Shown: in pieces, positions 1-10,061 of the stretch
Numbering within the stretch: the first letter of the stretch is position 1
Layout: each line of letters starts with the position of its first letter
Assembly: GCA_021651055.1 (NCBI GenBank)
Contig: JAJHOH010000001.1
Span: 124,001-188,000, forward strand
DNA from: Candidatus Manganitrophus morganii
GTDB lineage: Bacteria > Nitrospirota > Nitrospiria > SBBL01 > Manganitrophaceae
Length of the DNA: 64,000 nt
Direction: 5' to 3'
Program-made: the position numbers and the translations under genes
The notes under the pieces: generated by a model
Told to the model about the DNA's origin: nothing
Databases searched by the model: none
Seen by the model: the letters and a program-made list of their open reading frames with translations, nothing else

Positions 1-196
1 ACGAGTGACCCTCTGAAGCTCCCCGTCTTTAAACGTAAAACACCTTTCTTTAATCCGCTCCCGGCGCACTGTGATTCAAGTTACAGACGGGGAAAAACCA
101 AACCGATTATTCTCATCCTCAACACCAGGGACCGATCGCTCTTTTTCTCGAGTGCTCGGCTCCTCTCTTCACACCCTTAAAGAAAGGAGAACCCCG

Positions 197-1339
197 ATGA
201 TGAAACGCGCCTGTTCGTACGGAATGGTGATGCTGATGACGATCCTCCTCTTCTTCGGACAAAACGCCGAAGCAAAAAAGGTTCCCGGAGGCTTTCAAAA
301 AGGGAAACCGGTCAAAGACAAAACCGCAACCGATCTCGACTGCAATGCCTGCGTCTCCGAGGACGAACTTGATTTCGACCTTACGAAAAAACCGGCCCAC
401 GTCGTGATCGTGGCAAAAAAAGGGGGAGACTACACCAGCGTGAGCGAGGCGCTGGCCGACATCGATCCTTCTGCCGACTATCCCTACTTGATTAAGGTGA
501 TGCCGGGAACCTACATCGACAATATTATGATGAAGAGCCACGTCCACCTGAAAGGGGCGGGCCGGGAGGTGACGACGATCCAATCGGCCGCTCCGGACCA
601 GAGCGTGATCGTCCTGAATACCCTGACCAATGTGGCGATCTCCGGCCTGACGGTCACCGACGGTTTTTTCGGAATCTCCATTCTTGCCTCCTCGCCGACG
701 ATCTTGCACAATGCGATGACCGGAAATCAATTCGGCATGACCAGCCAAAACAACGCGTCGCCCATCATCGCCGGAAACATTATTGCGGACAATACGAACG
801 AAGGAATCGACAATTTCAACAACGCCTCCCCGATGATTCAGGGAAATATCATCACCGGCAACGGCCGCGGGATTCTCAACTCCGTCGATACCGCCCCGAC
901 GATCGTCGGCAACATCATTCGCAACAATAACGGCGCCGGCGTTCGAAATGTTTCCTCCTCTCCCAACTTGAACGGCAACCTGATCACCGGGAACACCACC
1001 GAAGGGATCTCCAGCCAGGGAGGGTCCCCCACGATCATCGGCAACACCGTCTCGGGAAACGGCGGAAAAGGGATTACCAATGAAATCGGGGCGTCGGTGA
1101 ATATCATCGGAAACACCGTCACCGACAATGGGGAGGAGGGGGTTTTCAACCTCTCGTCGTCGCCGATCATGATCACGCACAATCGGATCACCGGAAACGG
1201 CGCGGCCGAAGCGGACATCTTCGTTCATCCGATCAGCACACCGAACATCAGCTTCAATATTTACGACGACATCGACGGGAATACCGGCGTCGGGTCATTC
1301 AACGTCCAATCGGACGGGACGCCGGCGCCTGCGCCGTAG
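197..1339 (+). CDS. Secreted right-handed parallel beta-helix protein
   Basis: The 380-residue product starts with a signal peptide (MMKRA, a hydrophobic run, cleavage near AEA-KK). A DUF1565-like opening follows at residues 65-125, then repeats of about 22 residues of the form N-x-I-x-G-N from residue 140 to the end. This is the pattern of NosD/pectate-lyase-like parallel beta-helices. I chose ATG 197 because AGAAAGGAG lies 7-15 bases upstream; the frame stays open 126 bases further up but without a signal peptide. Family knowledge suggests carbohydrate binding or cleavage, or a surface structural role. No catalytic residues can be assigned. The gene stands alone and converges on the histidine kinase gene. 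The 196 bases before it hold only its leader. Confidence 0.82.
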   Translation: MMKRACSYGMVMLMTILLFFGQNAEAKKVPGGFQKGKPVKDKTATDLDCNACVSEDELDFDLTKKPAHVVIVAKKGGDYTSVSEALADIDPSADYPYLIKVMPGTYIDNIMMKSHVHLKGAGREVTTIQSAAPDQSVIVLNTLTNVAISGLTVTDGFFGISILASSPTILHNAMTGNQFGMTSQNNASPIIAGNIIADNTNEGIDNFNNASPMIQGNIITGNGRGILNSVDTAPTIVGNIIRNNNGAGVRNVSSSPNLNGNLITGNTTEGISSQGGSPTIIGNTVSGNGGKGITNEIGASVNIIGNTVTDNGEEGVFNLSSSPIMITHNRITGNGAAEADIFVHPISTPNISFNIYDDIDGNTGVGSFNVQSDGTPAPAP

Positions 1340-1348
1340 GAAGGATGA

Positions 1349-1380
1349 TTGCCGGGGCGTATTGCAATACGCCCCGGCAA
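1349..1380. repeat. Perfect 32-bp palindrome of the GGGGCG...CGCCCC type
   Basis: Each half is TTGCCGGGGCGTATTG followed by its exact reverse complement. It lies in the 68 bases between two convergent genes, so it may act as a bidirectional terminator. However, no T-run follows the stem on either strand (AAAA follows on the + strand). The GGGGCG core flanking an AT-rich centre resembles the element at 24367-24446. Confidence 0.8.
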
Positions 1381-1407
1381 AAAACAACACGAATTTCTTG
1401 GACCTGT

Positions 1408-4407
1408 TCAACGCCCCCTCGGAATGACCCGTTTGAGAACCTTCCCCAGATTTTCAAGCTTGAACGGCTTGGCGATAAATTCGCTGAATCCGTATTTCAT
1501 GAAAACGGCCGCCATCGGATCATTCGAATAGCCGCTGGAAACGATCGCCCTGACTTTCGGATCGATCTCGCGCAATGCAAGAATCGCCTCTTTTCCGCCC
1601 ATCCCTCCCGGCACCGTCAAATCCATGATGACGGCATCGATCGGCGTCTCCGATTCGATCGCTTGCCGATAAAGCCGAATCGCTTCCGCTCCATCCTCGG
1701 CAAGGAGCGCCTCATAGCCGAGCCGGCGCAACATTTTGCCGAGAACGTCGCGGATGTTCTCCTCATCATCCATCACCAAAATCCTTCCCCGGCCGGTCAA
1801 GGATTCGACTTCAGCCGTCTCTTTTCCCTTTGGAAGAGCGGCCTTCGGGAATGCGGGGAGGTAGAGGGAGAAGGTGGCCCCTTTTCCCGGTTCGGAGTCG
1901 ACGGTCATGTAGCCGTCATGTTTTTTGACAATCGAATAAGAGATCGACAACCCCAAGCCGCTTCCCTTCTGTTTGGTCGTAAAGTACGGATCGAATATCT
2001 TCGCAAGGTGACTCTTCGGAATGCCGATCCCGAAATCCCGGACGGAGATATGAACGTAGTTTCCTTCGTGGAGGGGAAGCCCCTTCACCTCGCCGGCCGT
2101 CTTGTTTGCGGCGCGGATTTCAAGGGTGCCTCCTTCCGGCATCGCCTGCTGCGCATTGAGAACCAGATTATGGATCACCTGGCCGATCTGCCCTTCGTCG
2201 ATCTCGACCGGCCAAAGCCCCTCCTGGATTGAAAACGCACATCGAACATTGGACCCTCTCGTCACAAAATTGGATGCATCTCGGAGAAGATCGACGAGGG
2301 ACGCGGTCTTTTTGACCGGGACGCCTCCCTTTGCGAAGGTCAATAACTGCTGGGCGAGATCTCTCGCCCGCATCGACGCTTTCTCCGCCTGCGCCAGCCG
2401 CTCGTAGGCCTCCGACCGTTCGTCGAGCGAGAGCATCGCGAGAGAAACATTCCCGAGGATGGCGGTCAGGATGTTGTTGAAATCATGCGCCACCCCCCCT
2501 GCAAGGAGGCCGACCGACTCCAGCGTGCTGGCCCGAAGGAGCTCTTCCTCCATCCTCTGGTTCTCCGTGACATCTCGAAAAACAAGGACCACTCCGATCA
2601 CTTCCCCTTCCCGGTTTCGGATCGGCGCCCCGCTGTCGGCGATGGCATGCTCCTTCCCATCTTTTGCGATCAAAACGGTATGATTTGCAAGGGCGACGAC
2701 ATTCCCCGTGGCAAGGACTTTTTCCACCGGATTTTCGCAATGGGTCCGGCTTTTTTCATGAACGATTCGAAAGACCTCCGGCAACGGCCGGCCGATCGCC
2801 TCCGCTCGAAACCAGCCGCTGAGCTCCTCCGCGGTCCGGTTGATGAAGATCACGCGGCCCGTCACATCGGTGGCAATCACCCCGTCTCCGATGGAGCCAA
2901 GGGTCACCGCCAGACGCTCTTTCTCAGCCGCAAGGGCTTCTTCCGCCTGTTTTCGCTCGGTGATATCGCGAAGAAAGCCTTGAAACACGGCGGGACCTTC
3001 CAGCGGAATCCGCATGATCGTCAGCTCGACCGGAAACTCGCTTCCGTCGGCCCGCATGCCGGTCGTCTCGATCCGCTGATTTAAAACAGGCCCCGCTCCC
3101 GTCTCCAAATACCTCGCAAAAGCGTCCCGGTGGCGTTTTCTCAAATGCGGCGGGATGATCCGCTCGGCCAAGTTCTGCCCAAGAAGCTCCCCTCTTGAAT
3201 AGCCGAACGTCCGCTCGGCGGCCGGGTTGAATTCGAGGATTCTCCCTTCGTGGTCGATGGTGATCATGCAATCGAGCGCCGACTCCATGATCGCCCGTTT
3301 TCTCGTCTCGCTTTCCCGAAGGGCCTTTTCCGATTCTTTCCGATCGATGAATTGCCCGATCTGGCTCCCGATGCTCGATAACATTTCCAAAAGCTCATCA
3401 TCGGACCGTCTGACCCCGCAGCCGAAGAACTCCATGACCCCCGAGACCCCGTCGCCGCTTCGAATCGGAAAGGCCAGCGCCGAATGGAACCCCTCCTCTG
3501 CCGCCTGGACCATCCGGACGAAACCGGCTGCGGCGGTCACATCGGTCAACCAGATCGGCTCCTCCTCGGACCAAACACGCCCCGGGAGCCCTTCATCCGG
3601 CCAAAAAATCTTTTTACGACTGATCGCTTCAAATTCGGAAATACCGGCGGAGGGGGGACGCCAGGTCTCAATACAGGTCAAGACACGGACCTGATCATTC
3701 GTCTTCCAGAAAAAACCAAGATCCCAAGCGAGGCTTTCGCAAATGACCTGGAGAATTCTGGGAGCGGCCTCGGACAGCGTTCCGGATTCGGCCAGGATGC
3801 GGGTGATCGCATGTTCGGCGGAAAGATGGCTCTCCACCCGCTTCCGCTGGTTGATTTCAATCTGAAGATCGAGATTCATCGCATGCAACTGCGCCATGCG
3901 ATCGATGACCCGTCGCTCCAAAGTTTCGTTCAGACGCTGGATATCGGACTCTGATTCCGACCGGGGAGGAAGGTCCCGAATGAGCGCAACGATCCGGCTC
4001 AGGGAGCGGCCGCCTTCCGGGACGGACGAGAAACGCGTCTCTCCTAAAAAAGTCTCCCCGCTCTTCGTCCGGTAGCGGATCACCTTTAAAGGGCCCGCCT
4101 TGCGGAAATCGGCCTCCGACGCACCGGTCTCCCCCTCCGAATAAAGAAAACGGAGGTGCTTGTTATTTAACTCATCGGGGGTATAGCCGAAAAGGGCCGT
4201 GAAGGCGGGATTGCAATCGAGAATCATCCATTCCGCATCGGCGACGATGACGGCGTCGTTGATGTGATCGAGGAGGGTCTTATCGCTCTGTTCCAAGGGC
4301 TCTCTACCCGATTGCCGCGGAGCGGCCTGATTCTTTCGATAGAGAAAAACAAAAAAAGGTGCAAATAGAAGAAGTAAAACCCCTGACAAAAAAATCATTG
4401 GGATCAT
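1408..4407 (-). CDS. Hybrid sensor histidine kinase (PAS-GAF-PAS-PAS-HisKA-HATPase-REC)
   Basis: This 999-residue inner-membrane signalling protein has one N-terminal membrane segment (residues 4-23) and a PAS domain (about 40-145). A coiled coil, a GAF domain (about 205-360) and two more PAS domains (370-485, 495-610) follow. The HisKA motif GVAHDFNN places the phospho-accepting His at 641. The ATPase domain has N and G boxes (VLNAQQA, DFGIGIP, GSGLGLS). The C-terminal receiver has Asp929 in VIMDLTVPG. The start is supported by TAGGAG 6-11 bases upstream. No DNA-binding regulator lies next to it, so it is an orphan whose phosphate would pass from the receiver to an unlinked partner. The ligand is unknown; PAS and GAF domains suggest redox, light or small-molecule sensing. 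Confidence 0.93.
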   Translation of the reverse strand: MIPMIFLSGVLLLLFAPFFVFLYRKNQAAPRQSGREPLEQSDKTLLDHINDAVIVADAEWMILDCNPAFTALFGYTPDELNNKHLRFLYSEGETGASEADFRKAGPLKVIRYRTKSGETFLGETRFSSVPEGGRSLSRIVALIRDLPPRSESESDIQRLNETLERRVIDRMAQLHAMNLDLQIEINQRKRVESHLSAEHAITRILAESGTLSEAAPRILQVICESLAWDLGFFWKTNDQVRVLTCIETWRPPSAGISEFEAISRKKIFWPDEGLPGRVWSEEEPIWLTDVTAAAGFVRMVQAAEEGFHSALAFPIRSGDGVSGVMEFFGCGVRRSDDELLEMLSSIGSQIGQFIDRKESEKALRESETRKRAIMESALDCMITIDHEGRILEFNPAAERTFGYSRGELLGQNLAERIIPPHLRKRHRDAFARYLETGAGPVLNQRIETTGMRADGSEFPVELTIMRIPLEGPAVFQGFLRDITERKQAEEALAAEKERLAVTLGSIGDGVIATDVTGRVIFINRTAEELSGWFRAEAIGRPLPEVFRIVHEKSRTHCENPVEKVLATGNVVALANHTVLIAKDGKEHAIADSGAPIRNREGEVIGVVLVFRDVTENQRMEEELLRASTLESVGLLAGGVAHDFNNILTAILGNVSLAMLSLDERSEAYERLAQAEKASMRARDLAQQLLTFAKGGVPVKKTASLVDLLRDASNFVTRGSNVRCAFSIQEGLWPVEIDEGQIGQVIHNLVLNAQQAMPEGGTLEIRAANKTAGEVKGLPLHEGNYVHISVRDFGIGIPKSHLAKIFDPYFTTKQKGSGLGLSISYSIVKKHDGYMTVDSEPGKGATFSLYLPAFPKAALPKGKETAEVESLTGRGRILVMDDEENIRDVLGKMLRRLGYEALLAEDGAEAIRLYRQAIESETPIDAVIMDLTVPGGMGGKEAILALREIDPKVRAIVSSGYSNDPMAAVFMKYGFSEFIAKPFKLENLGKVLKRVIPRGR

Positions 4408-4580
4408 CTCTGCTCCTACTAAACCGCTAAACGGCTGAGATCGATCAAATCCGCTGGAGCAAAATCTCTTTCAGGGCCGGTAAATACCGGTTTGGGGGTG
4501 ACAATATGCGAATCCGCTTGGAAATCCAGCGGGTAACTCATTTTGTATAAAAACGGAAGACAAATCAACCGAAAAATCTC

Positions 4581-4631
4581 TGTCGGAAAAATTCCGACAC
4601 GCATCGGCCCAATAACGTCCCTCCGGACGTT
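4581..4631 (-). terminator. Two small hairpins after oppC
   Basis: Just past the oppC stop, on the minus strand, are the inverted repeats AACGTCC/GGACGTT (4614-4631) and TGTCGGAA/TTCCGACA (4581-4599). They may end the oppBC transcript, but neither is followed by a good T-run, so the terminator role is only inferred. The rest of the 221-base gap up to the kinase start shows nothing recognisable. Confidence 0.35.
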
Positions 4632-5511
4632 AGGCCCCGACCCGTTTGACCTCTGTCCGCCGGATCGGACCCGGCGCGTCGGAACGGCTTGGATCGAGCG
4701 CGTCCCGCAGCCCGTCTCCCAGAAAATTAAACGCCAGCATGGTAATAAAAATCGCAAGACTCGGAAATATAATGAGGTGGGGATAAAACTTAAGCGCCTT
4801 CCACCCCTCGTTCGCCAGCGTTCCCCAACTCGCCGCGGGCGGGGTCAGTCCCAGGCCGATGAAGCTGAGGGTCGATTCGGCCAGAATGGCCGAGGGAATT
4901 CGAAAGGTCAGCGTGACGATCAACACCCCCACCGTGTTCGGGAGAATGTGTCGGAGGAGAATCCGCGTATGGGTCGCCCCCATCGACCGGGCCGCTTCGA
5001 TGTAGCTCAACTCCTTCAAGCGAAGGACCTCCCCGCGGATCAGGCGCGCCACGGTGATCCATCCGACTAGGCTCAGGGCCAAAAAGACGCCGACGATCCC
5101 CCGGCCGATCACCACGGTGATCAGGATAATCAGCAGCAGATCGGGAAGGGCATAAACGACATCGACCCCCCGCATCATTAAATTATCGATCTTTCCTCCG
5201 ACATACCCGGAGATCGCGCCGTACAGCGTCCCGAGGACCAACGCCGAGAGGGCGGTGAGGAGGCTGACCGACATCGACACGCGGGTGCCGTAAATCAATC
5301 TTGAGAAAAGATCCCGTCCCAGCTCGTCGGTTCCCATCCAATGGGCGCGGCTCGGCGGGGAGAGACTCTCCGCCGTGTTCTGCAAATCGAACGGATAAGG
5401 GGCCACCGCATTTCCGAAGAGGGCGACGAAGAAGAGCAAGACGATCATCCCCAAGCTCGCCATCGCGAGCCGATCATGCTTGAATCGTTTCCAAAACGGA
5501 TTCTCTTCCAA
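4630..5511 (-). CDS. oppC: Peptide/nickel-type ABC transporter permease, OppC/DppC family
   Basis: The 293-residue inner-membrane permease has an N-terminal membrane segment (LAMASLGMIVLLFFVALFG) and the OppC-type APYPFDLQ and MGTDELGRDLFSR motifs. The core is a BPD_transp_1 domain with an EAA loop (EAARSMGATHTRILLRHILPN). The start is probably TTG at 5511: the frame runs further upstream but only as a shadow of oppB, and the oppB stop codon supplies an AGGA ribosome site (TAGGATTTCAT) just before it, which suggests translational coupling. It would pair with OppB to import oligopeptides or another small solute. No OppD/OppF ATPase genes are in the window; an OppA-like binding protein lies 17 kb away at 22754-24325. 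Confidence 0.88.
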   Translation of the reverse strand: MEENPFWKRFKHDRLAMASLGMIVLLFFVALFGNAVAPYPFDLQNTAESLSPPSRAHWMGTDELGRDLFSRLIYGTRVSMSVSLLTALSALVLGTLYGAISGYVGGKIDNLMMRGVDVVYALPDLLLIILITVVIGRGIVGVFLALSLVGWITVARLIRGEVLRLKELSYIEAARSMGATHTRILLRHILPNTVGVLIVTLTFRIPSAILAESTLSFIGLGLTPPAASWGTLANEGWKALKFYPHLIIFPSLAIFITMLAFNFLGDGLRDALDPSRSDAPGPIRRTEVKRVGA

Positions 5512-5519
5512 ATGAAATC

Positions 5520-6440
5520 CTACGATAATTTCACGCGCGGGTCGATGAACGTATAAAAAATATCGACCAGAAGGTTCGCGACGACGATTAAGACGGCGTA
5601 GATGAGGGTCACCCCCATGATCAGCGGGTAATCCCGATTGGTCACGGCGGTGATGAAAAATTTTCCCATCCCCGGAACGGAGAAGATAAACTCGACGACA
5701 AACGACCCGGTCACCAGGGCCGCCGTCAGCGGACCTAAGATCGTCACCACCGGGGAGAGGGCGTTTTTCAAAATGTGCCGAAAGAGGATCACCCCCTCGG
5801 AGAGACCCTTCGACCGGGCGGTCCGAACGTAATCCTGTCGATTGGTTTCGAGGATGCTCGACCGGCTCAGCCGCGCGATGTAGGCCGCCGGCGCCAGTCC
5901 CAACGTGACGGCGGGAAGAACCGCATGGCGAAAGCCTTCCCAGAGGGCCGGAGGGAAAAGCTGATAACGGTGGGAGAGAAGATAAATCAGCAGCGCTCCC
6001 AGGACGAAGTTCGGCGTCGATATCCCCGCCGTGGCGAGAAACATGCTGAAGCGGTCCCAAAAGGAATGGGCGGTCACCGAGGAGATCATCCCGGCGATCA
6101 AGCCGAACAGAACGGCGATGCCGAGCGCCAGCAGACCCAACTGGATCGAAACGGGAAGGGTGTCGCCGATGACGTCGTTGACCGTCCGTCCAAGATATTT
6201 GTACGATGGACCGAGATCTCCCTGGATCAACCCCTTCATATAGAGAAGATATTGACGGAGGAGCGGCTGATCGAGATGGTACTTCGCCTCGACGTTCGCC
6301 TTGATCTCCGGTGGAAGCTTCTTCTCCCGGTCGAACGGCCCCCCCGGCACGACATGCATGATAAAAAAGGTGAGGGTCGCGACCACCCAGAGAACCGGGA
6401 TCGCCCAGAGGATGCGGCGAAGAATGAAAGTCAGGATCAT
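5520..6440 (-). CDS. oppB: Peptide/nickel-type ABC transporter permease, OppB/DppB family
   Basis: The 306-residue inner-membrane permease begins with the usual OppB segment (ILTFILRRILWAIPVLWVVATLTFFIMHVVPGGPF, residues 2-37). A periplasmic loop follows, then five further membrane helices with the EAA-type loop TARSKGLSEGVILFRHILKNA and the C-terminal FIDPRVKLS tail typical of the family. It is the first gene of an oppB-oppC pair; the oppC start lies 8 bases below its stop. AAAGG about 10 bases upstream serves as the ribosome site. It is divergent from the pentose-phosphate operon across a 325-base gap. Confidence 0.9.
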   Translation of the reverse strand: MILTFILRRILWAIPVLWVVATLTFFIMHVVPGGPFDREKKLPPEIKANVEAKYHLDQPLLRQYLLYMKGLIQGDLGPSYKYLGRTVNDVIGDTLPVSIQLGLLALGIAVLFGLIAGMISSVTAHSFWDRFSMFLATAGISTPNFVLGALLIYLLSHRYQLFPPALWEGFRHAVLPAVTLGLAPAAYIARLSRSSILETNRQDYVRTARSKGLSEGVILFRHILKNALSPVVTILGPLTAALVTGSFVVEFIFSVPGMGKFFITAVTNRDYPLIMGVTLIYAVLIVVANLLVDIFYTFIDPRVKLS

Positions 6441-6568
6441 TCAGGTACCTTTGAAACGGATGATGCGGTGCATCTGAGTCTCAAGGCGACAGTGTATCCT
6501 TTCCGCCGACCGAAGTCTAGATTTGATGTAATCGGAGATCGATCTTTCCCAAGAGCGGCCTCGTCCGA

Positions 6569-6597
6569 TTGAATATTTTTATTCCACCCGCTATGAT
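6569..6597 (+). promoter_or_regulatory. Sigma70-type promoter of the pentose-phosphate operon
   Basis: TTGAAT (6569-6574) and TATGAT (6592-6597) are separated by exactly 17 bases and point at tkt, giving a leader of about 160 bases. This is the best promoter-like match in the 325-base oppB-tkt gap (6441-6765), which otherwise holds no gene or repeat that I can see. Confidence 0.55.
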
Positions 6598-6765
6598 GGA
6601 TCGGGTCTATTCTACGTTCTGCTCTCCCCATCTGGAATTTGGAGGATGGGGGTAGACGTTGTCGAGCCGAATGGTGCAGACTAAAAGAAGCGATCAAGCC
6701 CGGCTTATTCTGTTCTGAGGAGCGGGGGCGGAGAGGACGGGAGAATCGACGTTGGAGGAGGATAA

Positions 6766-8820
6766 ATGGATCTGAAAGAGCACGATCTCGATCAACTCTG
6801 CATCAATACGATCCGAATGTTGTCCGCCGATGCGGTGCAAAAGGCCAACTCCGGCCATCCCGGAGCCCCGATGGGGTTGGCCCCGTTAGGTTATCTCCTC
6901 TGGACGCAGTTTTTAAAACACAACCCGAAGAATCCGCATTGGCCCGATCGGGACCGTTTTGTTCTCTCGGCGGGACATGCCTCGATGCTCCTCTACAGCT
7001 TGCTTTACCTGACCGGCTACGATCTGTCGCTGGAGGAGATCAAGCGGTTTCGGCAGTGGGAGAGCAAGACCCCCGGCCATCCGGAGCAGGGCCATGTCCC
7101 TTCCGGCGTCGAAACCACAACCGGCCCGCTGGGGCAGGGATTTTCCAACGGGGTCGGGATGGCGATCGCCGAGCGCTTTCTGGCGGCGCACTTTAACCGT
7201 CCCGGCCATTCCATCGTCGATCATCACACCTATGTTATTGCCAGCGACGGCGACATGATGGAAGGGATCGCCTCGGAGGCGGCCTCGCTCGCCGGACATC
7301 TTCAACTCGGAAAGTTAATCTGCTTCTACGACGCCAATCAGATCACGATCGAAGGGAGCACCGACCTCGCCTTCCGTGAAGATGTCAAAAAGCGCTTCGA
7401 GGCGTACGGCTGGAACGTGATCGGCCCCCTGCCCGACGGGAACGATCTTGCGGCGATGTCGAAGGCGATTCAAGCGGCCCAGGCCGAGACCGAGCGTCCG
7501 TCTCTCATTATCGTCCGGACCCATATCGGTTACGGAAGTCCGAACAAACAAGACCGCGCCCAAGCACACGGCGAGCCGCTGGGGAAAGAAGAGGTCCGGC
7601 TGACGAAAGAACATCTCGGCTGGCCGACGGAGCCCGACTTCTATGTTCCCGAGCCCGCGCTCGCACATTATCGAAAAACAGCCGAGAAAGGAGCGCGGCT
7701 GGAATCCGAGTGGCAGCGCCGATTCGACGCCTACGCCGCCGCCGAGCCCGATCTGGCAAAGGAGTGGCAGCGCATGGTGAAAAGCGAGCGACCGGAGGGG
7801 TGGGACGCCGAGATCAAAAAATACCAGCCGAAGGGGGCGACGGCGACCCGGCGCGCCTTCGGAGACGTGCTCAACCTCACCGCCCCCCAGCTCTCAAACC
7901 TGATCGGCGGATCGGCCGACCTCGCCCCTTCGAATGATACCACCCAGAAAGGCTTGGGCGATTTTCTCGCGGGGCATTATGAGGGGCGCACCCTCCACTT
8001 CGGCGTCCGCGAGCATGCGATGGGAGGGGCCCTCAACGGAATGGCGCTCCATGGCGGCGTGATCCCGTATGGGGGAACCTTTCTGATCTTCTCCGATTAC
8101 ATGAAAGCCTCGATCCGTCTCGCGGCGCTGATGGAGCTGCCGGTAATCTATATCTTCACCCACGACAGCATCGGCCTGGGAGAAGACGGGCCGACCCATC
8201 AACCGATCGAGCAGTTGGCCGGCTTGAGGGCAATCCCGAATATGACCGTCATCCGTCCCGCCGACGCGGCGGAGACCGCCGCGGCATGGCGCTTGGCCGT
8301 CGCGCGGCGCAAAGGACCGGTCGCGTTGATCCTCACACGGCAGAAAATTCCCCTCATCGATCGAAGCCGGTCCGCCCCGGCCGATCAACTGGAGAAGGGG
8401 GGGTATGTCCTGAGCGAGACGGAAGGGCGCGCGCCGGAGATGATTTTGATCGCGACCGGCTCGGAGGTCCATCTGGCGGTGGAAGCGGCGCAGGCATTGG
8501 AGAAGGAGGGGGCCGCCGTCCGGGTGGTCAGCATGCCGAGTTGGGAACTCTTCGAGCGGCAACCGGTCGCCTATCGCACGGCGGTCCTCCCCCCGGAGGT
8601 CACGGTGCGGATCTCGATCGAGGCCGCTTCGACCTTCGGCTGGGAGCGTTACGTCGGAGGAAGCGGGGCCATGATCGGCTTGAACCGATTTGGCGCATCG
8701 GCTCCCGGCGAGGTGGTGATGCGGGAGCTGGGGTTTACCGTAGAAAATGTGCTGGCCCACGCCCGGCCGCTTCTCAACACCCCTTCCGGGGCCGGCGCGG
8801 GAAGGAGGAAAGGGTCATGA
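6766..8820 (+). CDS. tkt: Transketolase
   Basis: The 684-residue cytosolic enzyme is full length. It has the thiamine-diphosphate motif GDGDMMEG...NQI in its N-terminal half (seen as [17 protein letters not shown] and [10 protein letters not shown]), the substrate His region ([12 protein letters not shown]) and the central pyrimidine-binding domain ([37 protein letters not shown]). It transfers two-carbon units between sugar phosphates. GGAGGAGG lies just before the ATG. It opens a pentose-phosphate operon, and its stop overlaps the transaldolase start (ATGA), so translation is probably coupled. The last 12 residues are low-complexity ([10 protein letters not shown]) and look like a short tail beyond the usual end. 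Confidence 0.97.
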   Translation: MDLKEHDLDQLCINTIRMLSADAVQKANSGHPGAPMGLAPLGYLLWTQFLKHNPKNPHWPDRDRFVLSAGHASMLLYSLLYLTGYDLSLEEIKRFRQWESKTPGHPEQGHVPSGVETTTGPLGQGFSNGVGMAIAERFLAAHFNRPGHSIVDHHTYVIASDGDMMEGIASEAASLAGHLQLGKLICFYDANQITIEGSTDLAFREDVKKRFEAYGWNVIGPLPDGNDLAAMSKAIQAAQAETERPSLIIVRTHIGYGSPNKQDRAQAHGEPLGKEEVRLTKEHLGWPTEPDFYVPEPALAHYRKTAEKGARLESEWQRRFDAYAAAEPDLAKEWQRMVKSERPEGWDAEIKKYQPKGATATRRAFGDVLNLTAPQLSNLIGGSADLAPSNDTTQKGLGDFLAGHYEGRTLHFGVREHAMGGALNGMALHGGVIPYGGTFLIFSDYMKASIRLAALMELPVIYIFTHDSIGLGEDGPTHQPIEQLAGLRAIPNMTVIRPADAAETAAAWRLAVARRKGPVALILTRQKIPLIDRSRSAPADQLEKGGYVLSETEGRAPEMILIATGSEVHLAVEAAQALEKEGAAVRVVSMPSWELFERQPVAYRTAVLPPEVTVRISIEAASTFGWERYVGGSGAMIGLNRFGASAPGEVVMRELGFTVENVLAHARPLLNTPSGAGAGRRKGS

Positions 8821-9959
8821 AGAAAAATCCGATGAAGGAATTACAGAAGCAGGGCCAGAGCCTCTGGCTCGACAATGTAAATCGCGCCTTGATCACCTCC
8901 GGAGCGCTGCAACGGCTGATCGATGAGGGGTTGACCGGGCTGACCTCCAACCCGACGATCTTCGAGAAGGCGATCGGAGAGAGCGCAGACTATGACGGGG
9001 ACATCCGGCGGCTCGTCTCGGAAAGAAAGGAGGTCTCGGAAATCATCGATGCGCTGACGATCAAAGATATCCAGATGGCGGCCGATCTCTTTCGGCCGAT
9101 TTATGAGAGAACGAACGGCGCGGACGGATTTGTTTCGATCGAGCTGAACCCGGCGCTCGCCCATCAGACCGAAGCAACGATCGCAGCGGCCAAAGCGCTC
9201 CACCCCCGGCTGGACCGGCCGAATGTGATGATCAAAGTCCCGGCCACCGAGGCTGGAATTCCGGCGATTGAAGCCCTGACGGCGGAGGGGATCTCGATCA
9301 ACATCACCCTTCTCTTTTCGCTCGAGCGATACGTGCAGGTCGCAAGCGCCTACATCGCGGGGATCAAAAGCCGGCTCCAACAAGGCCGGCCGGTGGCATC
9401 GATCCGGTCGGTCGCCTCTGTTTTCGTCAGCCGGATCGATACCGCCGTCGATCGGCTTCTGGAAGCGCACATTCAGGAGGCCGGGATCGAGGCCGAGCGG
9501 ACGGCGTTCAAGGCCCTCCTCGGCAAAGCCGGCATTGCCAACTCCAAGATGATCTATCAAAAGTTCAAAGAGATCTTTCAAGGTCCAGACTTTCTCGAAC
9601 TCCAAAAGCAGGGTGTCTCTCTCCAACGCGTTTTGTGGGGCAGCACCGGAACCAAAAACCCAAATTACCCGGATCTGCTCTATGTTGAAGCGTTGATCGG
9701 ACCGGAAACGATCAATACCGTTCCGCCCGCCACCCTGACCGCTTTTAAAGACCATGGAAAGGTTCGACCGAGTTTGGAAGAAAACCTCGGCGAAGCGCGC
9801 GAGACACTCCAGAAACTATCCACGATCGGGATTCATCTCCGACGAGTGACCCATGACATTCAGGAAGAAGGGGTGAAGTCGTTCTCGGAGTCATTTGAGA
9901 AATTGTTTGCCCGCCTTGCGGAGAAGCGGCGGAACATGCTCGCTAAAAAGATCGCCTGA
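8817..9959 (+). CDS. tal: Transaldolase (TalAB/TAL-PGI long form)
   Basis: The 380-residue enzyme opens with [18 protein letters not shown] and [13 protein letters not shown], the signature of the longer transaldolases found in cyanobacteria, actinobacteria and Nitrospirota. The Schiff-base Lys is probably Lys140 in [12 protein letters not shown]. It moves a dihydroxyacetone unit in the non-oxidative pentose-phosphate branch. I chose ATG 8817, which overlaps the tkt stop by four bases (ATGA) and is preceded by AAGGAGGAAAGG; the frame runs open further upstream only as a shadow of tkt. A hairpin repeat begins right after its stop codon, separating it from gnd by 102 bases. Confidence 0.95.
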   Translation: MKKNPMKELQKQGQSLWLDNVNRALITSGALQRLIDEGLTGLTSNPTIFEKAIGESADYDGDIRRLVSERKEVSEIIDALTIKDIQMAADLFRPIYERTNGADGFVSIELNPALAHQTEATIAAAKALHPRLDRPNVMIKVPATEAGIPAIEALTAEGISINITLLFSLERYVQVASAYIAGIKSRLQQGRPVASIRSVASVFVSRIDTAVDRLLEAHIQEAGIEAERTAFKALLGKAGIANSKMIYQKFKEIFQGPDFLELQKQGVSLQRVLWGSTGTKNPNYPDLLYVEALIGPETINTVPPATLTAFKDHGKVRPSLEENLGEARETLQKLSTIGIHLRRVTHDIQEEGVKSFSESFEKLFARLAEKRRNMLAKKIA

Positions 9960-9963
9960 AGGG

Positions 9964-10029
9964 TGTGGGGCATGGCGCACCTGGTGTGAGGATCTGAAAT
10001 CAAAGAATTCCTCCAGCGCCGGCCCCACA
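9964..10029 (+). repeat. Hairpin repeat, single copy between tal and gnd
   Basis: This 66-bp imperfect palindrome starts TGTGGGGCATGGCGCACC and ends ACCAGCGCC-like then GGCCCCACA (here CCAGCGCCGGCCCCACA). The arms TGTGGGGC/GCCCCACA pair perfectly, with inner pairing of GGCG/CGCC. The middle (TCTGAAATCAAAGA) is conserved with the copies in the kdp operon. It begins four bases after the tal stop. It is read in the same sense as the genes and is not coding. Confidence 0.9.
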
Positions 10030-10061
10030 TACAACCCGCATACAAATAGAAGGAGCAACCG

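Noticed and set aside
119-1228. Long open frame on the minus strand opposite the beta-helix gene
   Set aside because: It is rich in Arg, Asp and Gly with no signal or domain and mirrors the repeat structure of the + strand gene, as expected for a shadow of GC-rich repeats.
1349-1380. Calling the perfect palindrome a standard intrinsic terminator
   Set aside because: No T-run follows the stem on either strand, so it is listed as a repeat only.
5512-6060. Upstream extension of the oppC frame
   Set aside because: It overlaps oppB throughout, has no membrane-protein composition, and the family similarity starts only near 5511.
6437-6697. 86-codon minus-strand frame upstream of oppB
   Set aside because: It overlaps the likely pentose-phosphate promoter, overlaps oppB by four bases only at its end, and has atypical composition and no good start.
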